43,550 bases of DNA, from NCBI GenBank assembly GCA_902781505.1, contig CACZJL010000015.1:1-43550 (forward strand), written 5' to 3'. Under the pieces are notes generated by a model. The model ran no database searches and was not told where the DNA came from. It saw only the letters and a program-made list of their open reading frames with translations. Every line of letters starts with the position of its first letter. Positions within the stretch are counted from its first letter, which is position 1. The stretch is from an uncultured Lachnospiraceae bacterium (GTDB lineage Bacteria > Bacillota > Clostridia > Lachnospirales > Lachnospiraceae). Of the stretch, positions 8,043-16,847 are shown one piece after another. A program made the translations under genes and the position numbers.

Positions 8043-9122
8043 TCATTCCTTTTCCGAAGCCGCAAGCTTCGCTGCCTGATCTGCCGCCATTAAAGCGTCT
8101 GTCAGTTCCTGTAAATCACCATTCATAATCTGGTTGATATTATAAAGACTTAAGTGAATGCGGTGATCCGTCACTCTTCCCTGAGGGAAGTTGTAGGTTC
8201 TGATTTTCTCAGAACGGTCTCCCGTACCAATCTGGGAACGTCTTGCATCCGCTTCCGCTTCATGGGCCTTCATGCTCTCAAGAAGATACAGCTTAGCTCT
8301 GAGCAGGGCAAATGCCTTGTCTTTATTTTGAATCTGTGACTTCTCGGTCTGCGAATAAATCACAATTCCTGTCGGATAATGTGTGAGGCGCACGGCAGAA
8401 TCCGTCGTATTAACGCACTGACCACCATTTCCCGATGCTCTCATAACATCGATTCGAATATCCTTTGGATCAATTTCAACTTCTACTTCATCTGCTTCCG
8501 GCATGACGGCTACAGTTGCAGTGGAGGTATGAATTCTGCCACCGGATTCTGTTGCAGGAACTCTCTGAACGCGGTGAACACCGGACTCATATTTCAGAAT
8601 CGAATACGCCCCCTGTCCCTTAACCATGAACTCACATTCCTTGATTCCGCCAAGACCTGTTTCTTCATAGTTTACAAGCTCAGTCTTCCAGCCCTTTGCC
8701 TCGATAAAATGAGAATACATTCGATACAGTTCAGATGCAAAAAGCGCAGCTTCTTCACCTCCTGCACCACTACGAATTTCAATCACGACATTTCTGTCAT
8801 CATTCGGATCCTTCGGAAGGAGCAGAATCTTTAATTCCTGCTCTAATTCTTCCTGACGTGCTCTGGCTTCGTTTAATTCTTCTTTAACGAGCTCTCTCAT
8901 TTCTTCATCGGACTCTGTGTTTAATAATTCCACACTGTCCTCAATTGTCTGCTTGCACTCTTTATATTCTGTATAGGTCTTTACAACCGGCTCTAAATCA
9001 CTGCTTTCCTTCATCAGCTTGCGGAATCGATTCTGATCTGACGCTGCAGAGGGGTCTGAAAGCGACGCTAATACGTCTTCATAACGACGCACGGTATCTT
9101 CTAATTTTAAAAATATATCCAT
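8043..9122 (-). CDS. prfA: Peptide chain release factor 1
   Basis: A 359-residue class I release factor that terminates translation at UAA and UAG. The tripeptide PAT at 189-191 marks RF1 rather than RF2. GGQ at 233-235 is the catalytic motif that enters the peptidyl-transferase centre; its Gln is the substrate of PrmC, encoded just upstream. An N-terminal helical region (1-100) is rich in charged residues. Length is normal for RF1. It lies between prmC and the RNase H gene. Confidence 0.97.
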   Translation of the reverse strand: MDIFLKLEDTVRRYEDVLASLSDPSAASDQNRFRKLMKESSDLEPVVKTYTEYKECKQTIEDSVELLNTESDEEMRELVKEELNEARARQEELEQELKILLLPKDPNDDRNVVIEIRSGAGGEEAALFASELYRMYSHFIEAKGWKTELVNYEETGLGGIKECEFMVKGQGAYSILKYESGVHRVQRVPATESGGRIHTSTATVAVMPEADEVEVEIDPKDIRIDVMRASGNGGQCVNTTDSAVRLTHYPTGIVIYSQTEKSQIQNKDKAFALLRAKLYLLESMKAHEAEADARRSQIGTGDRSEKIRTYNFPQGRVTDHRIHLSLYNINQIMNGDLQELTDALMAADQAAKLAASEKE

Positions 9123-9169
9123 AATCCTGTCCTCTTAATTTTTCTATTCCGATTAAGTGAACGAGATGG

Positions 9170-10000
9170 CTACAAATGTCCCAGTACTACACGGTCGTTC
9201 TGTCCGTAATCCTTAATCACTTCCACATCGAGGAAACCATGGCTCTTAAACAGAGCTGTCACATCCTGTCCCTGATCAAAGCCAATTTCCAAGGCAAGCA
9301 ATCCGCCTTTCTTTAAGAATGCCGGTGCTGTTTCAGTAATCTTGCGGTAGAAATAAAGTCCATCCTCAAAACCATCAAGTGCAAGCATCGGATCATGATT
9401 CTTCACTTCTTCTGTAAGAGTCGGAATTACATCGGTTCTGATATACGGCGGGTTACTTACGATACAATCAAACTTTCCTGTAACCTGTTCAAAGATATTG
9501 CTTCTTAAAAATGTCACCTCAAGTCCCAGCTTCTCGCGGTTCTTCGCAGCAACTTCAAGCGCCTTTTCAGAAATATCGATACCGACTGCTGTTGTAAGCT
9601 TTTTTTCTGCTGCAATACTTAAGATAATGCATCCGCTTCCCGTGCACAGATCGAGCACCTCTGCCCCATCATGGATTCTGTTCACAACCTGCTCGACAAG
9701 GATTTCCGTGTCAAAACGAGGGATCAGAACATTTTCATTTACCAGAAATTCATGGCCATAAAAGTATGCAACTCCTGTCAGATGCTGAAGAGGAATGTGA
9801 GAAGCTCTCTTTGCAACAAGCTCATCGATTTGTTCTTCATCAAGCTCTGTTAAGAAAAGATCTTCATCAGTCAGAGCCTCTATTTTTGTAATTCCGGTCA
9901 CACACTCTAACAATTCGTAGACTTCGCCCCTTGCATTCTCAATTCCCGCTGCCTTTAAAATCTTCACTTTATCATTCAGATACTTCATTATTGGGTTCAT
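9170..10000 (-). CDS. prmC: Release factor glutamine methyltransferase
   Basis: A 276-residue SAM-dependent methyltransferase that N5-methylates the Gln of the GGQ motif of release factors. A helical N-terminal domain precedes SAM motif I (VLDLCTGSGCI, 115-125). The substrate motif NPPY is at 183-186. AAAGGAGT precedes the ATG. Enzyme and substrate (PrfA) are encoded side by side, as is common in Firmicutes. Confidence 0.95.
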   Translation of the reverse strand: MNPIMKYLNDKVKILKAAGIENARGEVYELLECVTGITKIEALTDEDLFLTELDEEQIDELVAKRASHIPLQHLTGVAYFYGHEFLVNENVLIPRFDTEILVEQVVNRIHDGAEVLDLCTGSGCIILSIAAEKKLTTAVGIDISEKALEVAAKNREKLGLEVTFLRSNIFEQVTGKFDCIVSNPPYIRTDVIPTLTEEVKNHDPMLALDGFEDGLYFYRKITETAPAFLKKGGLLALEIGFDQGQDVTALFKSHGFLDVEVIKDYGQNDRVVLGHL

Positions 10001-10038
10001 GGCCTACTCCTTTCCTTACATCGTGCGTGTTAAAAGCC

Positions 10039-10983
10039 TCATTCTTTTTCTAAAAAGGCTTTCCAGTCAAATACTGCCTCTACCGCTGTAATTGCAACCT
10101 CACACATATCGCGTTCCGGCTCTCTTGTGGTCAGTTGCTGAAGACACAGTCCCGGTGCACTAAGTGCAGCGCTCAGTGCATTGTCATGACTTCCAGCATA
10201 TCTGAGGATTTCATAGGAAATTCCTGCGATAACCGGTACCATCAGAAGTCTGATTAAAAGTTGCAACGCCGGATTTGATACACGAATAAACATAAAGACC
10301 ACAATTGAAATAATAACAACCAGGAATAAAAAGCTGGTTCCGCATCTTTTATGGAATCTTGATGACTTCATAACATTGTCAACGGTCAGTGCCTGACCGT
10401 TTTCGATACAGTTAATGCACTTATGCTCTGCTCCGTGATACATAAATGTCCTTCTGATATCTTCCATCAGACTGATGGAAATAAGATAGACAAGAAATAC
10501 CACAATTCGCACAATGCCTTCGATGATGTTCAGCACCAGAAGAGATTGTGTGAATTTCAGGAAGAATCTGGATACGGCAAATGGCAACACCATAAATAAC
10601 ACTACCGCCAGCGCAAGTGAAATCAGGACTGTTACGATTTCTGCTCCGTGCCCCTGACTTTCAGGCTTTGCTTTACCGTTTCCTTCCTGTTTATCAGTCT
10701 GATTCTCTGCTGCCACGACTGCTCCGCTCTCCTGTTCGTCTTCATAAAATGACGCAGAGTAATTGATTGTGCTAATTCCGATAATCAGGGAATCTACAAA
10801 ATTCACAACACCTCTGATAAAAGGAATCTTCGCCCATTTATGTGTATCGGCAAAGTTACTGATCTTTTCAATTTTACATTCAATTTCTCCGTCCGGCTTT
10901 CTTAAAGCCACGGAGTACTCTTTGACAGAGCGCATCATAATTCCCTCAATGACGGCCTGTCCTCCAATTCCTGATGGTTTCAT
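10039..10983 (-). CDS. DUF1385 membrane protein (YqhQ-like)
   Basis: A 314-residue integral membrane protein of the DUF1385 family (B. subtilis YqhQ). The conserved GGQAVIEGIMMRS is at the N-terminus. Four likely membrane segments lie at about 115-140, 150-175, 218-238 and 245-265. YHGAEHKCINCIE, with His and Cys residues, is a family hallmark and may bind metal, but this is inference. Function is unknown. The gene is almost always next to prmC/prfA or rpmE, which hints at a link to translation or its membrane partner. Confidence 0.9.
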   Translation of the reverse strand: MKPSGIGGQAVIEGIMMRSVKEYSVALRKPDGEIECKIEKISNFADTHKWAKIPFIRGVVNFVDSLIIGISTINYSASFYEDEQESGAVVAAENQTDKQEGNGKAKPESQGHGAEIVTVLISLALAVVLFMVLPFAVSRFFLKFTQSLLVLNIIEGIVRIVVFLVYLISISLMEDIRRTFMYHGAEHKCINCIENGQALTVDNVMKSSRFHKRCGTSFLFLVVIISIVVFMFIRVSNPALQLLIRLLMVPVIAGISYEILRYAGSHDNALSAALSAPGLCLQQLTTREPERDMCEVAITAVEAVFDWKAFLEKE

Positions 10984-11038
10984 ATCTTTATCTCTCTTAT
11001 GTCGCTCGAAGCAAAGGTTGATTTCGCTTCTTACTGTT

Positions 11039-11075
11039 AAAAAAAGAGGTTAAGGTTCTTTCGAACCTTAACCTC
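11039..11075 (-). terminator. Terminator after rpmE
   Basis: A perfect 13-bp stem (GAGGTTAAGGTTC, loop of four, GAACCTTAACCTC) is followed on the minus strand by seven T residues. It separates the rpmE transcript from DUF1385. Confidence 0.95.
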
Positions 11076-11094
11076 AATAATTTTCAATAATGGA

Positions 11095-11298
11095 TTAAGC
11101 GTTAACGCCGTACTTCCTATTGAACTTATCGATACGTCCACGTGCGTTAGTAAGCTTCTGCTGGCCTGTATAGAATGGATGGCACTTAGAGCAGATTTCT
11201 ACGTGGAGTTCAGGCTTTACAGAACCTGTTACAAACTCGTTACCGCAGTTGCAAACAACCTTTGCCTGAAAATACTCTGGATGGATTCCTTCTCTCAT
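11095..11298 (-). CDS. rpmE: Ribosomal protein bL31
   Basis: A 67-residue protein of the 50S subunit. It starts [11 protein letters not shown] and ends with [11 protein letters not shown]. The zinc-type cysteines are present: CNCGNEF and [10 protein letters not shown], so this is the zinc-containing (C+) form. The ATG at 11298 follows AGAGGTGA; the frame is open for 38 more codons upstream, but that stretch is the structured leader and not protein-like. It has its own promoter and terminator and follows rho. Confidence 0.97.
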   Translation of the reverse strand: MREGIHPEYFQAKVVCNCGNEFVTGSVKPELHVEICSKCHPFYTGQQKLTNARGRIDKFNRKYGVNA

Positions 11299-11415
11299 GA
11301 TTTCACCTCTTACTTTTATTTCCGTCTCACGATCATCGTGTTCAGCGGAAAAATTTATTGTATTAGCGTATTCGCTCCACTGTGCATCCCAATCAGAATC
11401 TCTTCTGAACACAGC
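11299..11415 (-). ncRNA. Structured 5' leader of rpmE (candidate L31 autoregulatory leader)
   Basis: Two hairpins can be drawn in the minus-strand RNA. The first (11380-11414) has an outer stem CTGTG/CACAG around an inner stem TCAGAA-GAGA-TTCTGA and begins within a few bases of the predicted start. The second (11319-11351) has TTTCCG/CGGAAA enclosing CACG/CGTG. Ribosomal protein leaders for L31, including a Firmicutes class, have been described; whether this one fits that consensus was not computed. Confidence 0.6.
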
Positions 11416-11421
11416 TTAGAT

Positions 11422-11450
11422 ATTGTAACACACCAAATTCAGAATGGCAA
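11422..11450 (-). promoter_or_regulatory. rpmE promoter
   Basis: On the minus strand TTGCCA (11445-11450), 17-base spacer, TACAAT (11422-11427). It lies just before the rho stop codon in transcription terms and gives rpmE an independent start near 11415. Confidence 0.85.
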
Positions 11451-11457
11451 GATTATT

Positions 11458-13167
11458 TTATATGTAATTACGTTTAATTACCAGGTCCACAAATTCGCGG
11501 TTATTCTTTGTTTTTACAAACAAATCAAGAATTCTCTCTGCCGCTTCTTCATTTTTAAGACCAGAAAGTGCCTTTCTGATGATATCGCAGGCTGCAAGCT
11601 CCTTATCAGTAAGAAGAAGATCTTCTCTTCTCGTACTTGACCTTGCAAGGTCGATGGCAGGGAAGATTCTTCTCTCAGAAAGCTTTCTGTCAAGAACCAG
11701 TTCCATGTTACCGGTACCCTTAAATTCCTCGAATACTACGTCATCCATCTTAGAACCTGTCTCTACAAGAGCGGTTGCAAGGATGGTTAAGGAACCGCCT
11801 TCCTTCATGTTTCTTGCTGCACCAAAGAATCTCTTTGGCATATAAAGGGCTGCAGGATCAAGACCACCGGACAGCGTTCTTCCACTTGTAGGAATGGTCA
11901 TATTATAAGCTCTTGTCAGTCTTGTAATACTGTCAAGAAGGATGATAACATCCTGGTTCTGCTCAACCAGTCTCTTCGCACGTTCAATAACCATCTCGGA
12001 AACTTTTCTGTGATGCTCCGGCTTCTCATCAAAGGTTGAATAAATAATCTCAACATTATCGCCGGTTACTGTTTCCTTCATATCCGTAACTTCTTCCGGA
12101 CGTTCATCAATCAGAAGTATAATGACATGCATCTCAGGATTAGACTTAATTACAGCCTTCGCAATCTGCTTTAAGAGCGTTGTCTTACCAGCCTTTGGCT
12201 GTGCGACAATCATACCTCTCTGTCCCTTACCGATTGGAGAAAGAAGGTCAACCACTCTCATAGCTGTCTTGCATCCTGGGCTCTCTAAATGAATTCTCTG
12301 ATTTGGGAAGATTGGTGTTAACTTCTCAAATGCCGGTCTTCTCTGCGCAACGAATGGATCTGCATTATTGACACTCTCTAAGAAAACTAAGGCCTGGAAC
12401 TTATCTTCCGGCTTGTTCTTCTTTGTCGGTCCTGTAATGATATCACCCGTCTTTAAATTAAACTTTCGAATCTGCATCGGAGAGACATAAACATCCTGAT
12501 CACCTGAGAGGAAGTTCTCACTTCGAATAAATCCGTAGCCCTCCGGAAGAACCTCTAAGATTCCACTGGCCTTTGGAAGATTATCGAAATTTGGAGCTGA
12601 ATCAGCTTCTGTTTCTCTCACATCTGTAGATCTGTTTTCAACCGGATGTGGCTCGTAGTTCCTGCCACCTGTTCTGTCACGATTGATTGCAGGACGCCTC
12701 TCTGTGAACTGACGCCTTTCTGAACCATCACGGGAAACTGATTTTCTGTCTGAAGTCCCACGAAGTGTTGGTCTTCTCTCTGATGTATCACGAGCGCCCT
12801 CACGAGCAGAAGAAGTCATTTCCGATACATCGCGACGTTCTGCCGGATGAGGTTTTGTAAAGACATAAGGCTTTCTTTCCTTCGGCTTCTCATCTTCAGC
12901 AGGCTCCTGTTCCTTCACAGATTCTGCTTCAGAAGTTTCTTTCTTTACCACTTTTCGTGGTCTGCCAGGTCTTCTTGAAGGCTTATCTTCCTTAGAAGCC
13001 GCCACAGGCGCAGACTGATCCTTTTCAAGAGATTCCTTAATTAAAACCTCAATCAGTTCTTTTTTCTTTAATGTTGAGACACCCTTTAATCCAAGTGTCT
13101 TGGAAAATGCCTTCAGCTCTGTCAGCTGCATTCCTTCGAACCGTGCACGATATGTTTCTTCGTTCAT
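11458..13167 (-). CDS. rho: Transcription termination factor Rho with a long disordered insertion
   Basis: A 569-residue hexameric RNA-dependent ATPase that ends transcription. Residues 1-47 are the N-terminal helical Rho_N segment. About 48-195 is a low-complexity insert rich in Arg, Glu and Ser, with repeated SERR and DRK-like units and an AT-hook-like RPGRPRK near 66-72. The RNA-binding cold-shock-like domain covers about 198-268 (EGYGFIRS). Walker A AQPKAGKTT is at 322-330 and Walker B VIILLDSITRL follows. E. coli Rho has about 419 residues, so the excess is the insert. It has its own strong promoter. Confidence 0.96.
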   Translation of the reverse strand: MNEETYRARFEGMQLTELKAFSKTLGLKGVSTLKKKELIEVLIKESLEKDQSAPVAASKEDKPSRRPGRPRKVVKKETSEAESVKEQEPAEDEKPKERKPYVFTKPHPAERRDVSEMTSSAREGARDTSERRPTLRGTSDRKSVSRDGSERRQFTERRPAINRDRTGGRNYEPHPVENRSTDVRETEADSAPNFDNLPKASGILEVLPEGYGFIRSENFLSGDQDVYVSPMQIRKFNLKTGDIITGPTKKNKPEDKFQALVFLESVNNADPFVAQRRPAFEKLTPIFPNQRIHLESPGCKTAMRVVDLLSPIGKGQRGMIVAQPKAGKTTLLKQIAKAVIKSNPEMHVIILLIDERPEEVTDMKETVTGDNVEIIYSTFDEKPEHHRKVSEMVIERAKRLVEQNQDVIILLDSITRLTRAYNMTIPTSGRTLSGGLDPAALYMPKRFFGAARNMKEGGSLTILATALVETGSKMDDVVFEEFKGTGNMELVLDRKLSERRIFPAIDLARSSTRREDLLLTDKELAACDIIRKALSGLKNEEAAERILDLFVKTKNNREFVDLVIKRNYI

Positions 13168-13287
13168 GAACTACTCCTCGATATAAGTCTGAATATTTTA
13201 AATAATTAGGGGGTGAAAAATCAGATTTGTTTTTTAAGATTAATTGCTCCAGACTTAGGTTATCATAAAACCCATATTATGTTCTTT

Positions 13288-13315
13288 ATTATACATATTG
13301 TAATCTTTTTGTCAA
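13288..13315 (-). promoter_or_regulatory. rho promoter
   Basis: On the minus strand a consensus TTGACA (13310-13315), 16-base spacer, consensus TATAAT (13288-13293). The resulting leader is about 115 bases. Confidence 0.9.
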
Positions 13316-13336
13316 AGATTTATTTTGCTTTCTACA

Positions 13337-13408
13337 TTCAATTAAAAATTCTTTTGTGCTAAAATAACTCTGTATGTAAGTTTACTTCATTAACATACGA
13401 AACATACG
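13337..13408 (+). promoter_or_regulatory. Malic enzyme promoter and tandem direct repeat
   Basis: TTCAAT (13337-13342), 17-base spacer, TAAAAT (13360-13365) is a plausible promoter. Downstream, AACATACG occurs twice (13392-13399 and 13401-13408) with a 9-base period, and GTATGT (13372-13377) is inverted relative to the first copy. Such repeats can bind a regulator; none is identified here. Confidence 0.5.
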
Positions 13409-13435
13409 CAAAATCAAATTTTCAAGGAGAACGAT

Positions 13436-14590
13436 ATGAGTAACGCAGAGAAAGCTTTACAGCTTCATAAGGAATGGAACGGTAAGTACGATATTGCACC
13501 TAAGATGGATATCAAAACAAGGGAAGATTTGGCTCTTGCTTATACTCCAGGTGTTGCAGAACCATGTAAGGAAATTGCAAAGGATAAGTCCCTTGTTTAC
13601 ACTTACACAAGTAAGGCTAATACAGTAGCTGTTGTTTCTGATGGCTCCGCTGTTTTAGGTCTTGGTAACATCGGTCCTGAAGCTGCTATGCCTGTTATGG
13701 AAGGTAAGGCAGTTCTTTTCAAGCAGTTCGGTGATGTGAACGCTGTTGCTATCTGTTTAGACACACAGGATACAGAAGAAATCATCTCTACTGTTAAGAA
13801 TATCGCTCCTGCTTTCGGCGGAATCAACTTAGAGGATATCTCCGCTCCCAGATGCTTCGAAATCGAAACAAGATTAAAGGAAATGCTCGATATCCCTGTA
13901 TTCCACGATGATCAGCACGGTACTGCCATCGTTGTTTTAGCAGGTATCATCAATGGTCTTAAAGTAACAGGAAAGAAAAAGGAAGACTGTCGGGTTGTTG
14001 TTAATGGCGCTGGTTCTGCAGGTATTGCAATCACTAAGCTTCTTCTTACATATGGATTTAAGCATGTGACAATGTGCGATAAGTCCGGTATCTTAAGCAA
14101 AGCTTCAAAGGACCTCAACTGGATGCAGGAATCCATGATGGAAGTAACAAACCTTGAAGGTAAGACTGGTACTTTAGCTGATGCATTAAAGGGCGCTGAC
14201 ATTTTCGTTGGTGTATCTGCACCTGGTATCGTTTCACCTGAGATGGTATCTTCCATGAATAAAGACTCTATCCTCTTTGCCATGGCGAATCCTGTTCCAG
14301 AAATCATGCCTGATGTTGCGAAGGCAGCAGGTGCAAGAGTTGTAGGTACAGGACGTTCTGACTTCCCTAACCAGGTTAACAACGTAGTTGCCTTCCCTGG
14401 AATCTTCAAGGGTGCATTAGAAGGGCATGCAAAGCAGATAACAGAAGAAATGAAGCTGGCTGCTGCTAACGCAATCGCTGATCTCGTACCTGAAGATGAA
14501 CTTTCCGATACAAACATCCTTCCGGAAGCATTCAACCCGGTTGTATCTGAGGTTGTTGCCAAGGCTGTTATGGATCACATCAAAGACTGA
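13436..14590 (+). CDS. NAD(P)-dependent malic enzyme
   Basis: A 384-residue short-type malic enzyme (B. subtilis YtsJ-like) that decarboxylates malate to pyruvate with reduction of NAD(P). Catalytic candidates are Y36 in LAYTPGVAEPC and K91 in EGKAVLFKQFGD. Metal-binding FHDDQHGTA is near 160. The dinucleotide fold has VVNGAGSAGIA. AAGGAG precedes the ATG. It is first in an operon with a radical SAM protein and DUF4364; its stop overlaps the next start. Cofactor preference is not decided by what I can see. Confidence 0.93.
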   Translation: MSNAEKALQLHKEWNGKYDIAPKMDIKTREDLALAYTPGVAEPCKEIAKDKSLVYTYTSKANTVAVVSDGSAVLGLGNIGPEAAMPVMEGKAVLFKQFGDVNAVAICLDTQDTEEIISTVKNIAPAFGGINLEDISAPRCFEIETRLKEMLDIPVFHDDQHGTAIVVLAGIINGLKVTGKKKEDCRVVVNGAGSAGIAITKLLLTYGFKHVTMCDKSGILSKASKDLNWMQESMMEVTNLEGKTGTLADALKGADIFVGVSAPGIVSPEMVSSMNKDSILFAMANPVPEIMPDVAKAAGARVVGTGRSDFPNQVNNVVAFPGIFKGALEGHAKQITEEMKLAAANAIADLVPEDELSDTNILPEAFNPVVSEVVAKAVMDHIKD

Positions 14591-15648
14591 TGCTTCCTTT
14601 CTACTATTCTTTAAGCGAATACTTAAAGAAAACCTATCACAGAAAACTTTATAAGCTGGCTCTGTACGGCGGAATGACCTGCCCTACCAGAGACGGCTTT
14701 AAGGACACCCGTGGCTGCATATTCTGCAGCCAGGCGGGGTCTGGTGATTTCACCGGAGCCTGGCTTTCAGATACATCTCTGATTGCAAAGTCTGACACAT
14801 CTCTTAATAAAGAGACCTGTCAGGTATTGATCAACAGCCATACTCCGAAGTATCACGATGTTACAGCTACTTTAAATGAACAATTTGAAGCTGCCAAGGC
14901 GAATCTCTCCTCGAAAATCAAAGAGGAAGAATCCCCTCAATTTATTGCTTATTTTCAATCTTATACCAACACGTATGCCCCGTTCTCTTACCTGGAGCGT
15001 CTTTTTATGTCGACTATTCTTCGCGAGGATGTTGCAATTCTAAGTATTGGCACAAGGCCTGACTGCCTCTCAATCGAAGTAATTGCACTGCTCTCACGAA
15101 TTAATAAAATAAAACCGGTCTGGGTGGAGTTAGGACTTCAAACCAGCAAGGAAAGCACTGCCAAATACATCCGCAGAGGCTTTTCCCTTGATGATTTTGA
15201 CCGGTCTGTACGATTGCTTAAAGCAGAGGGAATCAATTGTATTGTTCATCAGATTATTGGTCTGCCAGGTGAAACGAAGGAAGATTGTATAAATACTGCA
15301 AAATATATTGCGAACTCCCATGCAGATGGGGTAAAATTACAATTACTTCATGTTTTGACTGGAACGGATCTTGCAAAAGATTATGAGACGAAGCACTTTG
15401 ATGTGCTTTCCATGGAAGAATATTTTGATTATCTGAGCGGCATTCTTCCTGTTCTCCCACCATCCATGGTGATTCACAGAATAACCGGAGATGGGCCTGA
15501 AAGCCTTCTGATTGCTCCACACTGGAGTCTTAACAAGCGCTATGTGCTCAATCAGATGCACAAATATTTTAAGACAAACCATGTTCGTCAGGGATCAGCC
15601 GTGCCTTTATCGGATGCTGATTCTAATGATACTACTAACAAGGATTGA
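14590..15648 (+). CDS. YhcC/YtqA-type radical SAM protein (TIGR01212 family)
   Basis: A 352-residue radical SAM enzyme. The cluster cysteines are C31, C43 and C46 (CX11CX2C, CPTRDG then GCIFC), the unusual spacing of the TIGR01212 family rather than CX3CX2C. The phrases YFQSYTNTYAPFSYLE, IGTRPDCL and WVELGLQT match the family. The substrate is not established to my knowledge. The start overlaps the malic enzyme stop (TGATG), indicating translational coupling. Cytoplasmic. Confidence 0.92.
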   Translation: MLPFYYSLSEYLKKTYHRKLYKLALYGGMTCPTRDGFKDTRGCIFCSQAGSGDFTGAWLSDTSLIAKSDTSLNKETCQVLINSHTPKYHDVTATLNEQFEAAKANLSSKIKEEESPQFIAYFQSYTNTYAPFSYLERLFMSTILREDVAILSIGTRPDCLSIEVIALLSRINKIKPVWVELGLQTSKESTAKYIRRGFSLDDFDRSVRLLKAEGINCIVHQIIGLPGETKEDCINTAKYIANSHADGVKLQLLHVLTGTDLAKDYETKHFDVLSMEEYFDYLSGILPVLPPSMVIHRITGDGPESLLIAPHWSLNKRYVLNQMHKYFKTNHVRQGSAVPLSDADSNDTTNKD

Positions 15649-15652
15649 CGTT

Positions 15653-16168
15653 ATGAATGCGGAAGCTACTACACTTTATAAACTGATGGTGCTTTACATG
15701 CTTGCCAAGGTGAACTTTCCTTTGACAAACAGCCAGATCAGTGAGTTTATTTTAGATAAACAATATACAAATTATTTCACGCTCCAGGAAGTGATTTCCT
15801 CCCTGGTCGATGACAATTTCATAACCGTCCTTACTTATCGCAGTTCCACGCAGTATAAGCTGACTCAGAACGGAAATGATACAATCAGCTTCTTTCAGAG
15901 CAAGATTCCAACTGCTATCAGAGAAGACATCGATAAGTATTTAGAAGAAAAAGAATATGACTTAAAGAGTGAGGTTGGTGTAACAGCCAACTACTATCGT
16001 GGAACTGAAGGTGATTACATTGCTCATTGTCAGGTACTCGAAGGCAATTCCACCCTCATCGAATTAAGTCTTTCCGTTCCACTTGAAGAACAGGCAGATG
16101 CCATCTGTTCAAAGTGGAAGGATAAGTCTGAAGAGATTTACTCTGCCGTCATACATAAACTGTTATAA
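15653..16168 (+). CDS. DUF4364 family protein
   Basis: A 171-residue protein of the DUF4364 family, common in Clostridia. The N-terminal half looks like a winged helix: LYKLMVLYMLAKVNFPLTNSQ, then TLQEVISSLVDDNFI and a beta wing, YKLTQNG. The C-terminal half is mixed alpha/beta. A DNA-binding role is inferred from this resemblance. The ATG at 15653 has AAGGA seven bases upstream inside the end of the radical SAM gene; an upstream frame extension has no ribosome binding site. It is the last gene of the malic enzyme operon. Confidence 0.85.
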   Translation: MNAEATTLYKLMVLYMLAKVNFPLTNSQISEFILDKQYTNYFTLQEVISSLVDDNFITVLTYRSSTQYKLTQNGNDTISFFQSKIPTAIREDIDKYLEEKEYDLKSEVGVTANYYRGTEGDYIAHCQVLEGNSTLIELSLSVPLEEQADAICSKWKDKSEEIYSAVIHKLL

Positions 16169-16217
16169 AAAACGACCTCCAATTGTTAGATTTTGGTCTA
16201 GCAATTGGGGGTCGGTT
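16168..16217. terminator. Long hairpin terminator between convergent operons
   Basis: ACGACCTCCAATTGTTAGA pairs with TCTAGCAATTGGGGGTCGGT (16171-16216), with some G-U pairs. The T-run follows on the minus strand, so it mainly ends the tig-clp-lon-ysxC transcript. It may also stop the plus-strand operon. Confidence 0.9.
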
Positions 16218-16241
16218 CAAATTCGAGGCTTCTTTTAAAAT

Positions 16242-16847
16242 TCACTTATTCTCAGGTTCAATCATCGGCACATGCTCTTCGATTAAGCTCCAGAGCTCCT
16301 CTACTCCAACCTTTGTCTCAGAAGAGAATGGAATGAGGACATCTCCCTCCTGCATATTCAGTCCCTTCTTAACAGCAGAAAGGCACTTCTGAACCTGGCT
16401 GCGCTTTAACTTATCAAGCTTTGTCGCAATGACAACCGGACGATATCCGTGACTGACAATCCAGTCAAACATCATCTTATCATTGGCACCCGGATCATGA
16501 CGAATATCAATCAATAAGAATACCAGGTGAAGATTCTTAGACTTCTTAAGATACGCCTCAATCATCTTACCCCACTGCGCCTTAACACGCTCGTTTGCGT
16601 TCGCATAGCCGTAACCCGGAAGGTCAACAAGCATAATGGCGTCATTGACGTTATAGAAGTTACAGGTCTGTGTCTTACCTGGCTGAGAGGATGTTCTGGC
16701 GTAAGACTTTCTGTTAATTAAGGCGTTAATTAATGAAGACTTGCCGACATTACTCTTTCCGGCAAATGCGACTTCCGGGAACTCTGTCACCGGAATTGCA
16801 CTGGTCGGGCCGATTACGATATCGAGATTTACTTTTTTAATAACCAT
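16242..16847 (-). CDS. ysxC: Ribosome biogenesis GTPase YsxC/EngB
   Basis: A 201-residue single-domain GTPase needed for 50S assembly in relatives. G1 is GKSNVGKS, G3 is DLPGYGYA, G4 is TKLDKL and G5 is near FSSETKVGV. Length is normal. Its ATG overlaps the lon stop (TAATG), so it is translationally coupled to lon, the usual arrangement in Firmicutes. No membrane segments. Confidence 0.96.
   Translation of the reverse strand: MVIKKVNLDIVIGPTSAIPVTEFPEVAFAGKSNVGKSSLINALINRKSYARTSSQPGKTQTCNFYNVNDAIMLVDLPGYGYANANERVKAQWGKMIEAYLKKSKNLHLVFLLIDIRHDPGANDKMMFDWIVSHGYRPVVIATKLDKLKRSQVQKCLSAVKKGLNMQEGDVLIPFSSETKVGVEELWSLIEEHVPMIEPENK

Noticed and set aside
8379..8834. Open frame of 151 codons antisense to prfA
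   Set aside because: Shadow of prfA with no start signals; composition rich in Cys, Ser and Phe as expected for antisense frames.
11299..11412. 38-residue extension of L31 in the same frame
   Set aside because: It is not L31-like, lies in the structured leader, and the inner ATG has a strong ribosome binding site.
13912..14562. Long open frame antisense to the malic enzyme
   Set aside because: It is Ser/Ala/Thr-rich shadow coding of a gene with strong family identity; no ribosome binding site.
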